Of a DNA stretch of 64,000 bases, positions 1 to 9,266 are shown one piece after another. The notes under the pieces are model-generated. The model saw only the letters and a list, made by a program, of their open reading frames with translations, was not told the DNA's origin and did no database searches. The number at the start of each line of letters is the position of its first letter. Positions within the stretch are counted from its first letter, which is position 1. Source of the stretch: Natronorubrum bangense (GTDB taxonomy: Archaea > Halobacteriota > Halobacteria > Halobacteriales > Natrialbaceae); NCBI RefSeq assembly GCF_004799645.1, contig NZ_CP031306.1, positions 620,001-684,000 on the forward strand, given 5' to 3'. The position numbers were made by a program, and so were the translations under genes.

Positions 1-60
1 ACGGGCATATTCCCATCATCTGCCATATATTTAGCGTAGGTCTGTATAGAAAAACCTACA

Positions 61-351
61 ATGAGAATCGAATCGACGTCGGTCAACGGTCAATACCATG
101 TGTGGATGACCGACGAGGAACTCGAGGAACTCCGGCGCGCTGCGGCTACATTCCGCGACGATCTCATCATCCTGCTCGGTGGCTACGTCGGGCTCCGGGC
201 CTTCGAGATTCCCCAGGTGAAGCCAAAGCACGTCAAGCGCACACTGGACGGTGATCACTTCCGTCTCCGGGTGCCACGTGGAAAAGACACAGCGAACGGG
301 ACAGGAAGCCCTCGCTCCTTGAGGCCGGGGGCTCCGCCTCGAAACTGCTGA
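61..351 (+). pseudogene. Truncated tyrosine recombinase/integrase (N-terminal part)
   Basis: The first ~80 residues read like the start of the catalytic region of haloarchaeal phage-type integrases: an acidic helix (ELEELRRAA), then VGLRAFEIPQVKPKHV, which matches the box with the first catalytic Arg (GLR), then a beta-hairpin ending LRVPRGKDT. The frame then runs into unrelated residues and stops at 96 aa, whereas family members run on for ~100 or more residues to the distal R and Y. Key downstream residues (HxxR, Tyr) are absent. I read it as a truncated remnant marking an old integration edge; it could also be a short excisionase-like partner, but I doubt it. Confidence 0.6.
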
Positions 352-397
352 AGAGACTGCCAGAACACCTTACCTTCAAGCCAGCCTACTGCGACCC

Positions 398-748
398 ATG
401 ACAGATAGAGATGAAGAGCGTGAGGAGCGCATTGAGATGGAGATAATCGTCGATGCCTATACTCAAGACGAGCAGGCTGTGGGCTGGATAACCTATCTCG
501 AAGAGACCATGGACTTTCCCTTTGAGGTGCAGTGTATCGAGGAGCTTGAGGTATCGCCACTAAAGAAAGGCGAAACAGTGCGCGTGCTCGGGATGCCCTC
601 GGTAGAGCCGTCGCTCCGTCAGCAGTTCGTGACCATCGAGTGGAACGACAGAAAACTCGGCGTGCCACTGAAACAACTCGAGCCTGTCGAAGCCAGCGAT
701 GATACTGAACAGGCAGTTTCCGACTGGCACTACTGGCTCAACCGCTGA
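398..748 (+). CDS. CcbP-like calcium-binding protein
   Basis: A 116-aa acidic soluble protein. The order of blocks matches the small calcium-binding CcbP family (PF11535): EIIVDAYTQDEQAVGWITYL near residues 15-35, FPFEVQCI at about 43-50, SPLKKGETVRVLGM in the middle, then a strand with GVPLKQLEP and a C-terminal DWHYWLNR. The family is known from cyanobacteria (heterocyst CcbP) but is widespread; the role in archaea is unclear, probably Ca2+ buffering through surface acidic residues. It stands alone between the integrase remnant and the opposite-strand gene. An Met at residue 15 is an alternative start. Confidence 0.7.
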   Translation: MTDRDEEREERIEMEIIVDAYTQDEQAVGWITYLEETMDFPFEVQCIEELEVSPLKKGETVRVLGMPSVEPSLRQQFVTIEWNDRKLGVPLKQLEPVEASDDTEQAVSDWHYWLNR

Positions 749-761
749 CAACGTTCGGGAG

Positions 762-2258
762 CTATGGTCGCTTTTCGTCGACGATTGCCGCTGTTTCGGT
801 TCTGGCGATTAGCTCCGTTTCGGTAAAGAGCGTGTCTATCTCTTCGAGATCGCATACCTCTTTCACGATGCAATAATACTGAGATGGAGTGCCAAAGTCA
901 TAGACCAGACTGAGACGATCTCCTTCCCAGAGCATGGCTTGTTCAGCAACGTCACCCACAGTCACATTGCCTGCTTTTCGATAGGATGGGTCACCAAGAG
1001 CGGCCACTTGATCGTCTGGAATGATGTTGAGAGACGAATCTAGATACTCCTCTTCGAGGCCATACATTCGGAGGTGTAAATCATCAAGTGTGGTGAATCG
1101 ACAGACGAGTCTATCAAGTTCTGCCATGGTTGTTGTTGGCTGGACTATGATATCGTACCACTCTTTGCGTGCACGCCCCTTTTGCTTCCACCGAAGACGG
1201 TATCCCACTTTTCCAATACGACGACTGATACTCTCGCTTGTGTGCTTCTCCTTCTCTAGTGTCTCACGGACAGCCCTCCAACAGTACGAACAGATCTCAT
1301 CGGGTGCCTCACTATCGAATTCCACCTTATTGATACCCTGCCAGTCAGTATAATCTTCAAGCGAAAGATACTCACTGGCGGGAGAGCGTGTACTCCGGTT
1401 ACACAGTTTCACCCCAGGAAGATCGTGTGGCGAGTACGGTGAACTGGCTGAGGATTCCGCATCCAAGTCGACAATATGATCGACAGTTCCAACACGGCTA
1501 ACTTCGATCACAAACCGATCGGTCAAATCTCTACCAGTAGTGCTACCAATCCCGTCGGAACTATACGTCGGTTCGGACCCATCACTCGGAACTAATTTTC
1601 CGGGGATAGGGCCTTGCTGTAGGTCGAAGATCAGTGGTCCGTCGGTGGTCCGCAACTCCTGTTCAAGTGGTGTCGAGTCAGCATCATTCACGACTTCAAC
1701 ATCTTCGAGAGCGGTTTGGAGCGTCGTCGCAATCTCCTTGTCAACGTACGGAACTTCACTTAGCGTACTAATACTTGCTTTTTTAAGTGTATCAAGTGTC
1801 TCGAAGGTTTCGACGAGACCGTGTACTCCACGTGATCCGAGACCGTGGATATCTTCAGCCAGTTCGGTCAGCACCAAGTGCGTATCAACGCAGGCCTCAA
1901 CTGTGAGGAACTGCTCGTTCACCCAGTCCACCGCTTCGCCAGCTGTCTGGACAGTCGTCTCGTCCGATATTGACGAAAGTTCGTATTGATTCACGTCCAG
2001 ATCGTACGTAATCGAAATCTGATTTCCGCCTGGCGAGCTGTCTCGGTTGATTCCACGACAATACAGGTATACCAGCCGTGTTGCAACACAACCCTCGTCG
2101 TCTTCACCTGAAAACAGTTGACCAAGCAACTGATCCTCTGGAAGCTTCGATTCCGCCAGTAACTGGCCTGGTTCCGGAACGATAGCAACAATCCAGTCTG
2201 AAGGAAGTGATACGTCCAACAATGGGTCGAGTTCAGATCTGTATTCGACCGTGACCAT
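762..2258 (-). CDS. pRiA4b ORF-3-like protein with an HhH-like segment
   Basis: About 498 aa if started at the ATG at 2258; an upstream in-frame ATG at 2339 gives an extension poor in acidic residues that I consider non-coding. The last ~150 residues (RLRWKQKGRARKEW, TTMAELDRLVCRFTTLDD, then VGDVAEQAMLWEGDRLSLVYDFG) match the plasmid pRiA4b ORF-3-like fold (PF07929). A central block (GLGSRGVHGLVETFETLD, then SEVPYVDKEIATTLQ) resembles a Rad51-type helix-hairpin-helix pair. Between them lie LCN and CSYC cysteines that could form a zinc site. Function unknown; the HhH-like block hints at nucleic-acid binding. Convergent with the CcbP-like gene. Confidence 0.65.
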   Translation of the reverse strand: MVTVEYRSELDPLLDVSLPSDWIVAIVPEPGQLLAESKLPEDQLLGQLFSGEDDEGCVATRLVYLYCRGINRDSSPGGNQISITYDLDVNQYELSSISDETTVQTAGEAVDWVNEQFLTVEACVDTHLVLTELAEDIHGLGSRGVHGLVETFETLDTLKKASISTLSEVPYVDKEIATTLQTALEDVEVVNDADSTPLEQELRTTDGPLIFDLQQGPIPGKLVPSDGSEPTYSSDGIGSTTGRDLTDRFVIEVSRVGTVDHIVDLDAESSASSPYSPHDLPGVKLCNRSTRSPASEYLSLEDYTDWQGINKVEFDSEAPDEICSYCWRAVRETLEKEKHTSESISRRIGKVGYRLRWKQKGRARKEWYDIIVQPTTTMAELDRLVCRFTTLDDLHLRMYGLEEEYLDSSLNIIPDDQVAALGDPSYRKAGNVTVGDVAEQAMLWEGDRLSLVYDFGTPSQYYCIVKEVCDLEEIDTLFTETELIARTETAAIVDEKRP

Positions 2259-2377
2259 GCTGATCCAACGGGTGTCCAGTACTTCAGAATTCCTCCAGCA
2301 GAACGTCAAACACCAGCCGTGGGTTTTCAGCGAACACACTCAAAGAGGTCATGAACTGTGAGCTGATGGGTGGAAGA

Positions 2378-3190
2378 TCACAGCGTCGTCGCTTCTTTCG
2401 TAATCCGCTGGTCTTCGACCGTTATCACATCTTTCTCTTCGAGGCTGCAGAGAGCTTCCTCGATTTCCGCAGCCGAAAGGTCGAGTGTGGCCTCAAACTC
2501 CGACCTGTTGACCGAATCGTCGATTGTCTGCAACACTTCGAGTTCCCAGTACACGCGTTCGGTGATCTCGGAGACGGTCTCAGCCAATGGAGTCGTGATA
2601 TTGTGCTGCTCTTCGAGTTCGAAAAGCGCCTCGTTGACGTACGAGACGAACAGTTCCTGTCCGAGGAGGTCGATCTGTTGCTCCAGTTCGCTCTCAATGA
2701 CATCGAAATCGAGTGCTGTCTGAACCAGCCCAAACATGTCTTCGATGTCGTCAGTCCGACCGGCGACCGCTTTGAACAGGAAGATATCCTCAGCACTGAC
2801 GAGCTCAACGGACAACCCACCGACATCAAGATAGCGTTCACTACGATGGCGCATCCTATCCGAAAGGACGAGCTTGTCGACTACCTGCTGGTTGAACACA
2901 TCAATACGGCAGCCGTCGTCGTTTTCGAGAATTCGCTGGGCTCCGAGTTCGTCGTACTCTTCCCCGGGATCTTTAACGATCTCGTAGCCATTCGCTACAA
3001 GAACTGTCTGCAGATGCTGAAGATCGTCACCACCAGTGACGACGAGATCGATGTCTTTCGTTGTGTTCTTCAGGTCTCGAAATGCCATCGCCCCACCGCC
3101 GATCAGGTACACTGTTAGCGAGATTTCGATCTGTGCTCCGACACGTTCCAACTCCGCCTCAATGTATTCGCCGTCGAATCGTGCTCTCAT
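2378..3190 (-). CDS. Nucleotidyltransferase (AbiEii/DUF6036-like), putative toxin
   Basis: A 270-aa protein. Near residues 28-51 is the nucleotidyltransferase signature YLIGGGAMAFRDL followed by KDIDLVV, i.e. the GG motif and the DxD metal ligands (D46, D48). A third strand carrying CRIDVFN follows. The C-terminal half is helical and very acidic. Such proteins (DUF6036, AbiEii-like) act as toxins that transfer nucleotides onto RNA in type IV or type II-like toxin-antitoxin systems. The start ATG overlaps the stop of the upstream HTH gene by 4 nt, so the two are translationally coupled. Toxicity is inferred from family and context. Confidence 0.75.
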   Translation of the reverse strand: MRARFDGEYIEAELERVGAQIEISLTVYLIGGGAMAFRDLKNTTKDIDLVVTGGDDLQHLQTVLVANGYEIVKDPGEEYDELGAQRILENDDGCRIDVFNQQVVDKLVLSDRMRHRSERYLDVGGLSVELVSAEDIFLFKAVAGRTDDIEDMFGLVQTALDFDVIESELEQQIDLLGQELFVSYVNEALFELEEQHNITTPLAETVSEITERVYWELEVLQTIDDSVNRSEFEATLDLSAAEIEEALCSLEEKDVITVEDQRITKEATTL

Positions 3191-4107
3191 ACAGTCACCT
3201 CGTATTCGTCTGCAAGGTCACGGAACTCATCCCACGTTGGCAGCCGGTCAGCTCGTTCTGCCCCTTCGCTGTCGAGATATGCAAGCAAATCTGAGACGGC
3301 CGTTTTGACGCCATAGGTGTCGGCGAGTGCCAGTATCTCGTCCCGATCCACGTCCTCGCTTTTGAGTAACAATAGGCAGTACGATTTCGTCCGTGTTCCG
3401 TCATCGATGACGAGCATATGACAACACAGCTCTGCTGGTGAAATGTCGTCTTTTGACTCCGAATACAGGTAATATCGTCGTTGCCGCGCCAGCAGGGGAA
3501 GACCAAACGTCTGGAATTGTTCCGGACCCGTAGGAACGAATACGTCCGATTCAATCACGTCGTTGGTCTGGACGAGGAACTCCTCAAGTGACTCCCAGAG
3601 GATCGCGTATGTATCGACGTGTTCTTCGATTCGAACGCGGTTCCGAAGGTGACCAAATTCCCGCGCCAGCGTGACTAACCCCTCGAACTCGTCGTTAACT
3701 GTGTACTTTCCATCGGACGTGTAAACGATTCCCCGATCCTGTAGTGGTGACAGTGCCCGATGAACCGTACTTCGATGGACGCCGACCAGATCAGCGAGGT
3801 CGGGCGCAGATGCGGGTGAGTCGAGGTAGTAGAGCACACGAAGCGTCGCTCCGTCGAGTAGCTCAGGAAACGGGAGGTGTGAATACTGCTGGACGAACGT
3901 ATCGAACAGTTCGATGGCCTTCGCATCCGACCGCTGGACTTGCTTCTTCTTCCCAGACCGACGAGTGTGGACGAGCCCTTTCGCTTCAACTCGTTCAACG
4001 AGTTCAGAGACGTAATTCACGCTCCAACCGAGGTCGTCAGCGAGCTCGGAGACGGATAAGTCGCTATCGAGTGCTGCAAGCACGCGAAGTTCCGCCTTTG
4101 TGTACAC
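3187..4107 (-). CDS. HTH protein with two winged-helix domains, putative AbiEi-like antitoxin
   Basis: 306 aa if started at GTG 4107. Residues 3-60 form a winged helix (ELRVLAALDSDLSVSELADD) and residues ~80-150 a second one (TLRVLYYLDSPASAPDLADLVGV, starts HRSTVHRAL). The C-terminal half resembles the regulator found beside DUF6036 nucleotidyltransferases in haloarchaea. I chose GTG 4107 because homology begins there and a TATA box lies about 25-30 nt upstream, as expected for leaderless haloarchaeal mRNA; the longer frame from 4236 would run through that promoter. It overlaps the toxin start by 4 nt and probably autoregulates the operon. Confidence 0.72.
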   Translation of the reverse strand: MYTKAELRVLAALDSDLSVSELADDLGWSVNYVSELVERVEAKGLVHTRRSGKKKQVQRSDAKAIELFDTFVQQYSHLPFPELLDGATLRVLYYLDSPASAPDLADLVGVHRSTVHRALSPLQDRGIVYTSDGKYTVNDEFEGLVTLAREFGHLRNRVRIEEHVDTYAILWESLEEFLVQTNDVIESDVFVPTGPEQFQTFGLPLLARQRRYYLYSESKDDISPAELCCHMLVIDDGTRTKSYCLLLLKSEDVDRDEILALADTYGVKTAVSDLLAYLDSEGAERADRLPTWDEFRDLADEYEVTV

Positions 4108-4122
4108 AGTGTTGCAATAATA

Positions 4123-4140
4123 CGAACCGATTATAAATAT
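4123..4140 (-). promoter_or_regulatory. TATA-type promoter of the AbiE-like operon
   Basis: On the minus strand an AT-rich box reading ATATTTATAATCGG lies 24-33 nt upstream of GTG 4107. That distance places the transcription start at or next to the start codon, which is typical for leaderless transcripts in Halobacteria. Confidence 0.55.
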
Positions 4141-4310
4141 CTTCGTAACCACGCAACGGGATCGAATCGACCTGGTGAACGTCCTCACAGCACGGCAGGC
4201 GGTCGAATATGGGCGAGCGATAGCCAGCAAACCCAAGTACGGCGTCGACCGTAGACATTTGTGAGCGTGTCAGTGTATACTATTTGAGATAAATATACCC
4301 CGACAGCCTT

Positions 4311-4418
4311 GTCAGGGCAAAAATCGCAAGACGGCACCGGATGTCAGGGCAATGTCGGGGCAAAAACCGACTAGTATAGAGGGGGGTTACCCCGTCGGTC
4401 AGGGCATCTGTCTGGGCA
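4311..4418 (+). repeat. Iteron-like direct repeats (five GTCnGGGCA units)
   Basis: Five copies of GTCnGGGCA begin at 4311, 4343, 4354, 4398 and 4410. The units at 4311 and 4354 extend to GGGCAAAAAYCG. Start-to-start spacings are 32, 11, 44 and 12 bp, close to multiples of one helical turn. The block sits in the 380-bp gap between divergent genes, 70-180 bp before a PrimPol-like gene, and contains an AT-rich stretch (4290-4300) and a GGGGTTACCCC palindrome (near 4383-4393). This is the pattern of plasmid iterons or of a cooperative operator. Confidence 0.55.
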
Positions 4419-4487
4419 GTTGTGTCGGTATCTCGAGTTTATTAGACTCCTCCAGAATCGGAGAGCCATCACCAATGGTGTTCAAAG

Positions 4488-5747
4488 ATGAGTAATAAGT
4501 TAGAGAGTGAAACCGATGTCGAAGCGATACCTGAAGCGCTCACTGAGCGAGCACAGTGGATCTGCTGGCGAGAAGAGACCCGAAATGGCGACACGACGAA
4601 GGTCCCAGTCAACCCGAAGACCGGCGACTTCGCATCGTCGACGGACGATCGTACGTGGAGTGATCTCGAGACGGCTCTCGAGTATGCATCTACTGGTAGA
4701 GCAGATGGAATCGGGTTCGTGTTCACGCGGACGGATCCACTCGTCGGCATCGACCTGGATAAGTGCCGAGATCCAGAGACTGGGAGACCAGATCCGGAAG
4801 CAAAGAGGATCGTCCAGCAACTCGAGTCCTATACGGAAGTCTCTCCATCTGGTACGGGCTATCACGTCATCATTCATGGCGACTTCCCCGGCGGGCGAAA
4901 CCGGCGTGGCGGTGTCGAGATGTACGATCAGTCTCGCTTTTTCACTGTGACTGCAGACCACGTCGACGGAACGCCGACGTCGATCAACGAACGTCAGGAC
5001 GCCCTTGAGGCAGTTCATGAGGAGTTCGTCGCTGAAGACGATACCGACGACGGTATCGACGCTACTACTGGCGGTCGACGTGATGACTCGGGTCAGAACC
5101 AGACCCTCGGCCTCGAGGACGAGGAACTGCTCGAGAAAGCTCGCTCGGCGGGCAACGGAGAGAAGTTCGATCGATTGTGGCGAGGCAACACCAGTGGATA
5201 CGACAGTCAATCAGAAGCTGATATGGCACTGTGCTGTCTGCTGGCGTTCTGGACCGGTGGAAACCAACTGCAGATGGATCGGCTGTTTCGACAGTCAGGG
5301 CTCATCCGTGGAAAATGGGACGACGTCCACCACGCCGATGGATCGACATACGGAGAGAAGACCCTCGAGCGCGCGATTGCTACGACAGATGACTTCTACG
5401 AGCCGACAACATCTACTGTGGAGACGTCAGTAGATGCTGCTGATACTGATACAGGCACCGCTTCCACTCTCGAGTCCGGTATTGTAGAACAGGGTTCTGA
5501 AGGGGTTGATCGAGTGTATCTCGAGGAAAAGAACGACCTTCTCGAGACCCGTATCGACGAGTTGGAGCAGACTATTGCTGACCAACGTGACCAGATCGAA
5601 CAACTCACAACAGAGCGCCAGCAGTTGCGATCGATCGTTGAACAGCAGGAGGACGACCTCGAGGATACCACTGAGCCATCCTCCGAGAAAGATGAGGAGA
5701 CATCATCACTCCGAACACGGATGCAGCGATTGTGGCGGCGAAGCTGA
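4488..5747 (+). CDS. PrimPol-like protein (NrS-1 polymerase family type)
   Basis: 419 aa. The N-terminal ~160 residues have archaeo-eukaryotic primase features as in phage NrS-1 polymerases: RAQWICWREE, KVPVNPKTG, then GIGFVFTRTDPLVGIDLDK with the metal-binding D89 and D91, then SPSGTGYHVII, and GGVEMYDQSRFFTVT with E144. Residues ~210-310 form a helical domain with a conserved SEADMALCCLLAFWTGG. The C-terminus (~345-400) is a predicted coiled coil. No helicase follows, so it is shorter than full NrS-1-type enzymes. The iteron-like repeats just upstream suggest a role in replication of this element, or self-regulation. Confidence 0.72.
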   Translation: MSNKLESETDVEAIPEALTERAQWICWREETRNGDTTKVPVNPKTGDFASSTDDRTWSDLETALEYASTGRADGIGFVFTRTDPLVGIDLDKCRDPETGRPDPEAKRIVQQLESYTEVSPSGTGYHVIIHGDFPGGRNRRGGVEMYDQSRFFTVTADHVDGTPTSINERQDALEAVHEEFVAEDDTDDGIDATTGGRRDDSGQNQTLGLEDEELLEKARSAGNGEKFDRLWRGNTSGYDSQSEADMALCCLLAFWTGGNQLQMDRLFRQSGLIRGKWDDVHHADGSTYGEKTLERAIATTDDFYEPTTSTVETSVDAADTDTGTASTLESGIVEQGSEGVDRVYLEEKNDLLETRIDELEQTIADQRDQIEQLTTERQQLRSIVEQQEDDLEDTTEPSSEKDEETSSLRTRMQRLWRRS

Positions 5748-5831
5748 CCTCCGTAGTGAACGTAGTGTTTTGCAGAAGTCGTCCTCGTTAACATTTATAC
5801 AGACGCCCTGCCGGGAGTATTCCTCGGCCAC

Positions 5832-8651
5832 TCAAGCTTCAAGCGTCGCTTTGAGGTCTGAGAGCCGATTTGACCAGCCCGGTATCTCTACTGACTCAAT
5901 ACCACCGTGTGATTCGAACGCTGCCAGTACCGGTTCGGGCTCTGACTCAGCGACTGCCTCCAACGCCATGAACGTGTATCTGACGTAGTCCCTGGTCTCA
6001 TGTCTAGTCACAAAGTGAGAGCCATCTGGCATACCGTCGAACGCAACCAGAAGCGCCACAAGATCGGGAACCACGTCACGAACCGCCTGTGGATCCTCCT
6101 CAGCCGCCGTCTCGAGGGCTATCGCAGCCTGTCGACGCGCCCAGAGATAGACGTTCGGGAGGGCGGCGCCGAGCGATCCGGCCACGGTGTCAGCGCGTTC
6201 AGGACGTTCCTCGAGCAATTTACCGAGTGTGCCAGCTGCGATCGAACTGGAGGCGACGTCGCCGTCGGCGGCGAGGTCTGACAGCCGACCGAGATTCTCC
6301 TCGATAGTATCGGGTGTCTCCTCACCCAACTCACAGAGCGTGTATCCAACGAGATCGGCTTGTTGGCGATCGTCCGCAGCCTCGGCAGCGTCGAGCAGCC
6401 TCTGAACGTGGGGTTCGAATACCACGGGATGACCGGATCCGATCGTTCTCGCGATATCGAGGTGGAGATCCATCGCCGACGGTCGCGGCGAGAGTAATGG
6501 CTTGATGACCGTGTCGACGAACGTTGCGAGCTTCGGTTCGATCGTCTCCGGTGTCAAGCTCGTTTCGGCGTCGATCAGGTCGACGATGTCCTCGGGATCG
6601 AAGCGACCAGGGATCTCGGCACCCCCCGGTACCTCGTCGGTAGTTTCGCCGACCGTCGATCCATGCTCGACGATCGGGACGAGCGCCTCGAGAAACCGTT
6701 CGAAGAACTCCGGACCGTTCGGTGGCTCTTTCGAAATGTAGAACTTGACGAGGTCGAAGAGCTGGTCATCGGATAGGTTCTCGATCCGCTCGTCCGCCGA
6801 CTCGTCGGACAGCGTCACTGCAACCAAGTCATCGAGAACCGGCCTGGCAGCGGCCAGTTCGGCATCGGCGACGGTCGCGAGGGTTCTCGTTGGGCCTCGA
6901 TCCTCGTCAGTTTCCGCCCAGTGACCGAAGATATCGTACAGCACTTCCGAAACGAATTTCGGATCCGCCGCCGCGACGGGTGGCAGGGCATACTTTCCGC
7001 CTCTCGACGAGCCATCGAGGGCTCCCTCGAGGTACGGATCGACGAAAATTTCGTAGTCGTCGGTCACGGCGTCGTGTCCTGCCTCGTAGAGCGCGGCCAG
7101 TGCTCGAGCAGCGCCCAGGTTCCCCTCGATCGACCGGAGCGTCTCCTCGAGTGCGGCTACGGTTTCGTCGGTGACGGAGGGTCCGACGTCGGCCACCGCT
7201 TCCACCAAGCCAGAAACCTGGTTGTCCAGAGGGGGCGATCGTCCGCGTGCTGCCAACAGGTCCGACACGGCATCCGCAATCACCTCTGGTCGGCGCTTTG
7301 CCAGGGCATTCAGCGTCTTCACCGACGGACTGACGTGGTGACGGTCCGACCGCTCGTAATCGAACTCCGGGCTAGCCGTCTCGACGGCGTAGGGGAGGAA
7401 CTCCTCAATCGCCGTCGGGTTCTGGTCACAAATCCCGACCAGCAAGTCGTCGTCGATCGTTCTGTAGGCGGAACCGTCGACGACCGATTCGTGCCAGTCG
7501 ATCAGACAGTCCGCCACGAACTCCGGATAGTTCGCAGCCAGCGTGACGAGCGGATCCTCGCTGCGCTCGGTAAACGGCTGTGTTTCGGAGTATTCGGCTA
7601 TCGCTTCGAAGTGTGGCTCAAAGGATTGATCGCTCTGGCGAACGTACCGAGCCAGCGTGTCTGCGCCCGTGCTTCGGTGATCGGGACTTTGGACCTGGAG
7701 TAGTGTTGTGAGAGCCGCTTCAGGCTTACCAGACCCTTCGCCGGCGGCCAGTGCAGCCGACACGAGTAGCTCTGCGTCGTCGCGTAAGGAACGGCCCTGG
7801 GAAGCGAGCCGATCGACCACGCGCTCGGCGACGTCCGTTCGATCGAGGTGATCAGCGTGTATCAGCCATCCGAGCATTCTCGCCACCCCGATTCGAATCT
7901 CGTCGTCATCGGCGTCGAGGTACCCATCAAGGCGGTCGACGTGATCGACCAGCAGGGCCGGAGAATCCGCGGCCACGTCACAGAGGATACGGACCGCCGC
8001 GTATCGAGGCGTCGCCGCATCACGATTCGGCGCAAGTGCGTCGAGATCGTCTTCGAAGGTGTCGATGACCGTGTCGATTGCAGCGCTGGCATCCGGATGC
8101 TCCTCGAGCAGGTCGACGGCGTGTGATTCGAGATGGAAGGCGACTCGTTTGCGGACGATTGGTGATGGATCGTGCAGGTGTTCGACCAGGGCCATTGCCA
8201 CCCACGAGACGGGTTTCGGAGGGGTACGTTCGTTGTCGGTCGAGGATGGCGTGAACGAGTCGTCGTCGAGTGCCTCGCTGACAATGCCACCGAGGGCTCC
8301 GGTCGAGACGATTATCTGACGCACCCGAGGACTGTCGTCGTCGATTAGTTCGAGCAACTGGGAACCCAAGGCCGATACGTCCACGACGTCTTCTGGATCC
8401 GGACCCAGTGTCCCCGCGGCAATCGTACTAAGCATGAAGGCGGCTCCGCTTCGAAGTTCGGGGTCGTCGTGATCGAGATACGACCGGAGTATTTCGACGC
8501 TCTGGGTGGTCGGATCCAGAGACCAGTCGGACGGATCGTCGAGATACAACCGCGATATCTGGGCCATCACGGCGGGTTCGGCTGTTGGTTCAGCCTCCGC
8601 GAGGCGGCTACATAGCTCGTCGATCATTGGGTCCGAGTCAGATTGCGCCAT
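5832..8651 (-). CDS. Large HEAT-repeat protein
   Basis: 939 aa from ATG 8651. Upstream in-frame codons to 8831 overlap the neighbouring gene and look like its shadow, so I use 8651. The protein is a solenoid of helical repeats about 35-45 residues long (for example ILRSYLDHDDPELRSGAAFM and LVEHLHDPSPIVRKRVAFHL), typical HEAT repeats. There is no signal peptide, membrane segment or catalytic motif. It is acidic, presumably a cytoplasmic scaffold. It overlaps the 3' end of the upstream gene by 14 nt, so both are co-transcribed. Confidence 0.8.
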   Translation of the reverse strand: MAQSDSDPMIDELCSRLAEAEPTAEPAVMAQISRLYLDDPSDWSLDPTTQSVEILRSYLDHDDPELRSGAAFMLSTIAAGTLGPDPEDVVDVSALGSQLLELIDDDSPRVRQIIVSTGALGGIVSEALDDDSFTPSSTDNERTPPKPVSWVAMALVEHLHDPSPIVRKRVAFHLESHAVDLLEEHPDASAAIDTVIDTFEDDLDALAPNRDAATPRYAAVRILCDVAADSPALLVDHVDRLDGYLDADDDEIRIGVARMLGWLIHADHLDRTDVAERVVDRLASQGRSLRDDAELLVSAALAAGEGSGKPEAALTTLLQVQSPDHRSTGADTLARYVRQSDQSFEPHFEAIAEYSETQPFTERSEDPLVTLAANYPEFVADCLIDWHESVVDGSAYRTIDDDLLVGICDQNPTAIEEFLPYAVETASPEFDYERSDRHHVSPSVKTLNALAKRRPEVIADAVSDLLAARGRSPPLDNQVSGLVEAVADVGPSVTDETVAALEETLRSIEGNLGAARALAALYEAGHDAVTDDYEIFVDPYLEGALDGSSRGGKYALPPVAAADPKFVSEVLYDIFGHWAETDEDRGPTRTLATVADAELAAARPVLDDLVAVTLSDESADERIENLSDDQLFDLVKFYISKEPPNGPEFFERFLEALVPIVEHGSTVGETTDEVPGGAEIPGRFDPEDIVDLIDAETSLTPETIEPKLATFVDTVIKPLLSPRPSAMDLHLDIARTIGSGHPVVFEPHVQRLLDAAEAADDRQQADLVGYTLCELGEETPDTIEENLGRLSDLAADGDVASSSIAAGTLGKLLEERPERADTVAGSLGAALPNVYLWARRQAAIALETAAEEDPQAVRDVVPDLVALLVAFDGMPDGSHFVTRHETRDYVRYTFMALEAVAESEPEPVLAAFESHGGIESVEIPGWSNRLSDLKATLEA

Positions 8652-9021
8652 CGATACCGTAGTGAATTGCGTAGTAGTCGAAGTGTGACTCGACGAACCA
8701 CCGACTGATAGTCGACAGTTCGTCGACTGGCTCTCCGAGCTGATCGTCCTCAACTTCGTAGTATCTGCTCTTCGTCCGCCCATCCCCACCTTCGATCGAT
8801 TCGACGATAACGACTCGGTCGAGGTGGCCACAGATCGATTCTAACACCGTATCAACAGGGACCGACGTCGTTACGTTGTCGTCGTAGATTACGACCGACG
8901 ATCCCTGTTGTTGGCTCGTGAACCGATCCGGATAGCGTTCGTCGATCATGTTCCCCATCACAGCATCTGGATCGCCGTTGTCGTCGATCTCAGCGACTAT
9001 CCATCCCTGATGCTCGGCCAT
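8638..9021 (-). CDS. Hypothetical protein in operon with the HEAT-repeat gene
   Basis: 127 aa from ATG 9021 (six residues longer if ATG 9039 is used). I do not recognise the family. It is acidic and soluble, with a VIYDDNVT strand and a C-terminal aromatic cluster (SHFDYYAIHYGIDG). Its 3' end overlaps the HEAT-repeat gene by 14 nt, suggesting translational coupling and a shared role. Confidence 0.6.
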   Translation of the reverse strand: MAEHQGWIVAEIDDNGDPDAVMGNMIDERYPDRFTSQQQGSSVVIYDDNVTTSVPVDTVLESICGHLDRVVIVESIEGGDGRTKSRYYEVEDDQLGEPVDELSTISRWFVESHFDYYAIHYGIDGAI

Positions 9022-9222
9022 GCACGGCGATTGTTTCACGAATTACAAAAGTGTACGTCTAGAGTACTCAGTGGTCATCTTGGATGAGCCGCCGATAGTC
9101 CTTCGAACCTCATCTTCTTTGATCACACATCGTGGTTGTAATTAACATCCTGGGAAGAGTTCTATGACACCTTCAGAGAACAGTTATTCGAGTGATTTCT
9201 CTGCTCACCAGAACGGTTTCTC

Positions 9223-9248
9223 ATCCCCAAAGGGGTGAGGGGAATCAT
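9223..9248 (+). promoter_or_regulatory. T-tract hairpin motif, copy D
   Basis: A short T tract (GGTTTCTC) is followed by a hairpin with stem TCCCC/GGGGA and loop AAAGGGGTGA, 19 nt before the start at 9267. It matches the other upstream hairpins at 22077, 24149, 26490, 28445, 31194 and 35385 in position, T tract and G-rich loop. Confidence 0.4.
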
Positions 9249-9266
9249 AGACTCCCCTCACTGACT

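Noticed and set aside
2351..3118. 255-aa plus-strand reading frame
   Set aside because: Antisense to the nucleotidyltransferase, which has clear family motifs; the plus-strand frame is an effect of codon bias.
4311..4418. CRISPR array
   Set aside because: Repeats are only 9 bp with short irregular spacing, so iteron-like, not CRISPR.
5832..8831. Start of the HEAT protein at 8831
   Set aside because: The extra 60 residues are Ser/Thr-rich and overlap the 8638-9021 gene; ATG 8651 begins the conserved part.
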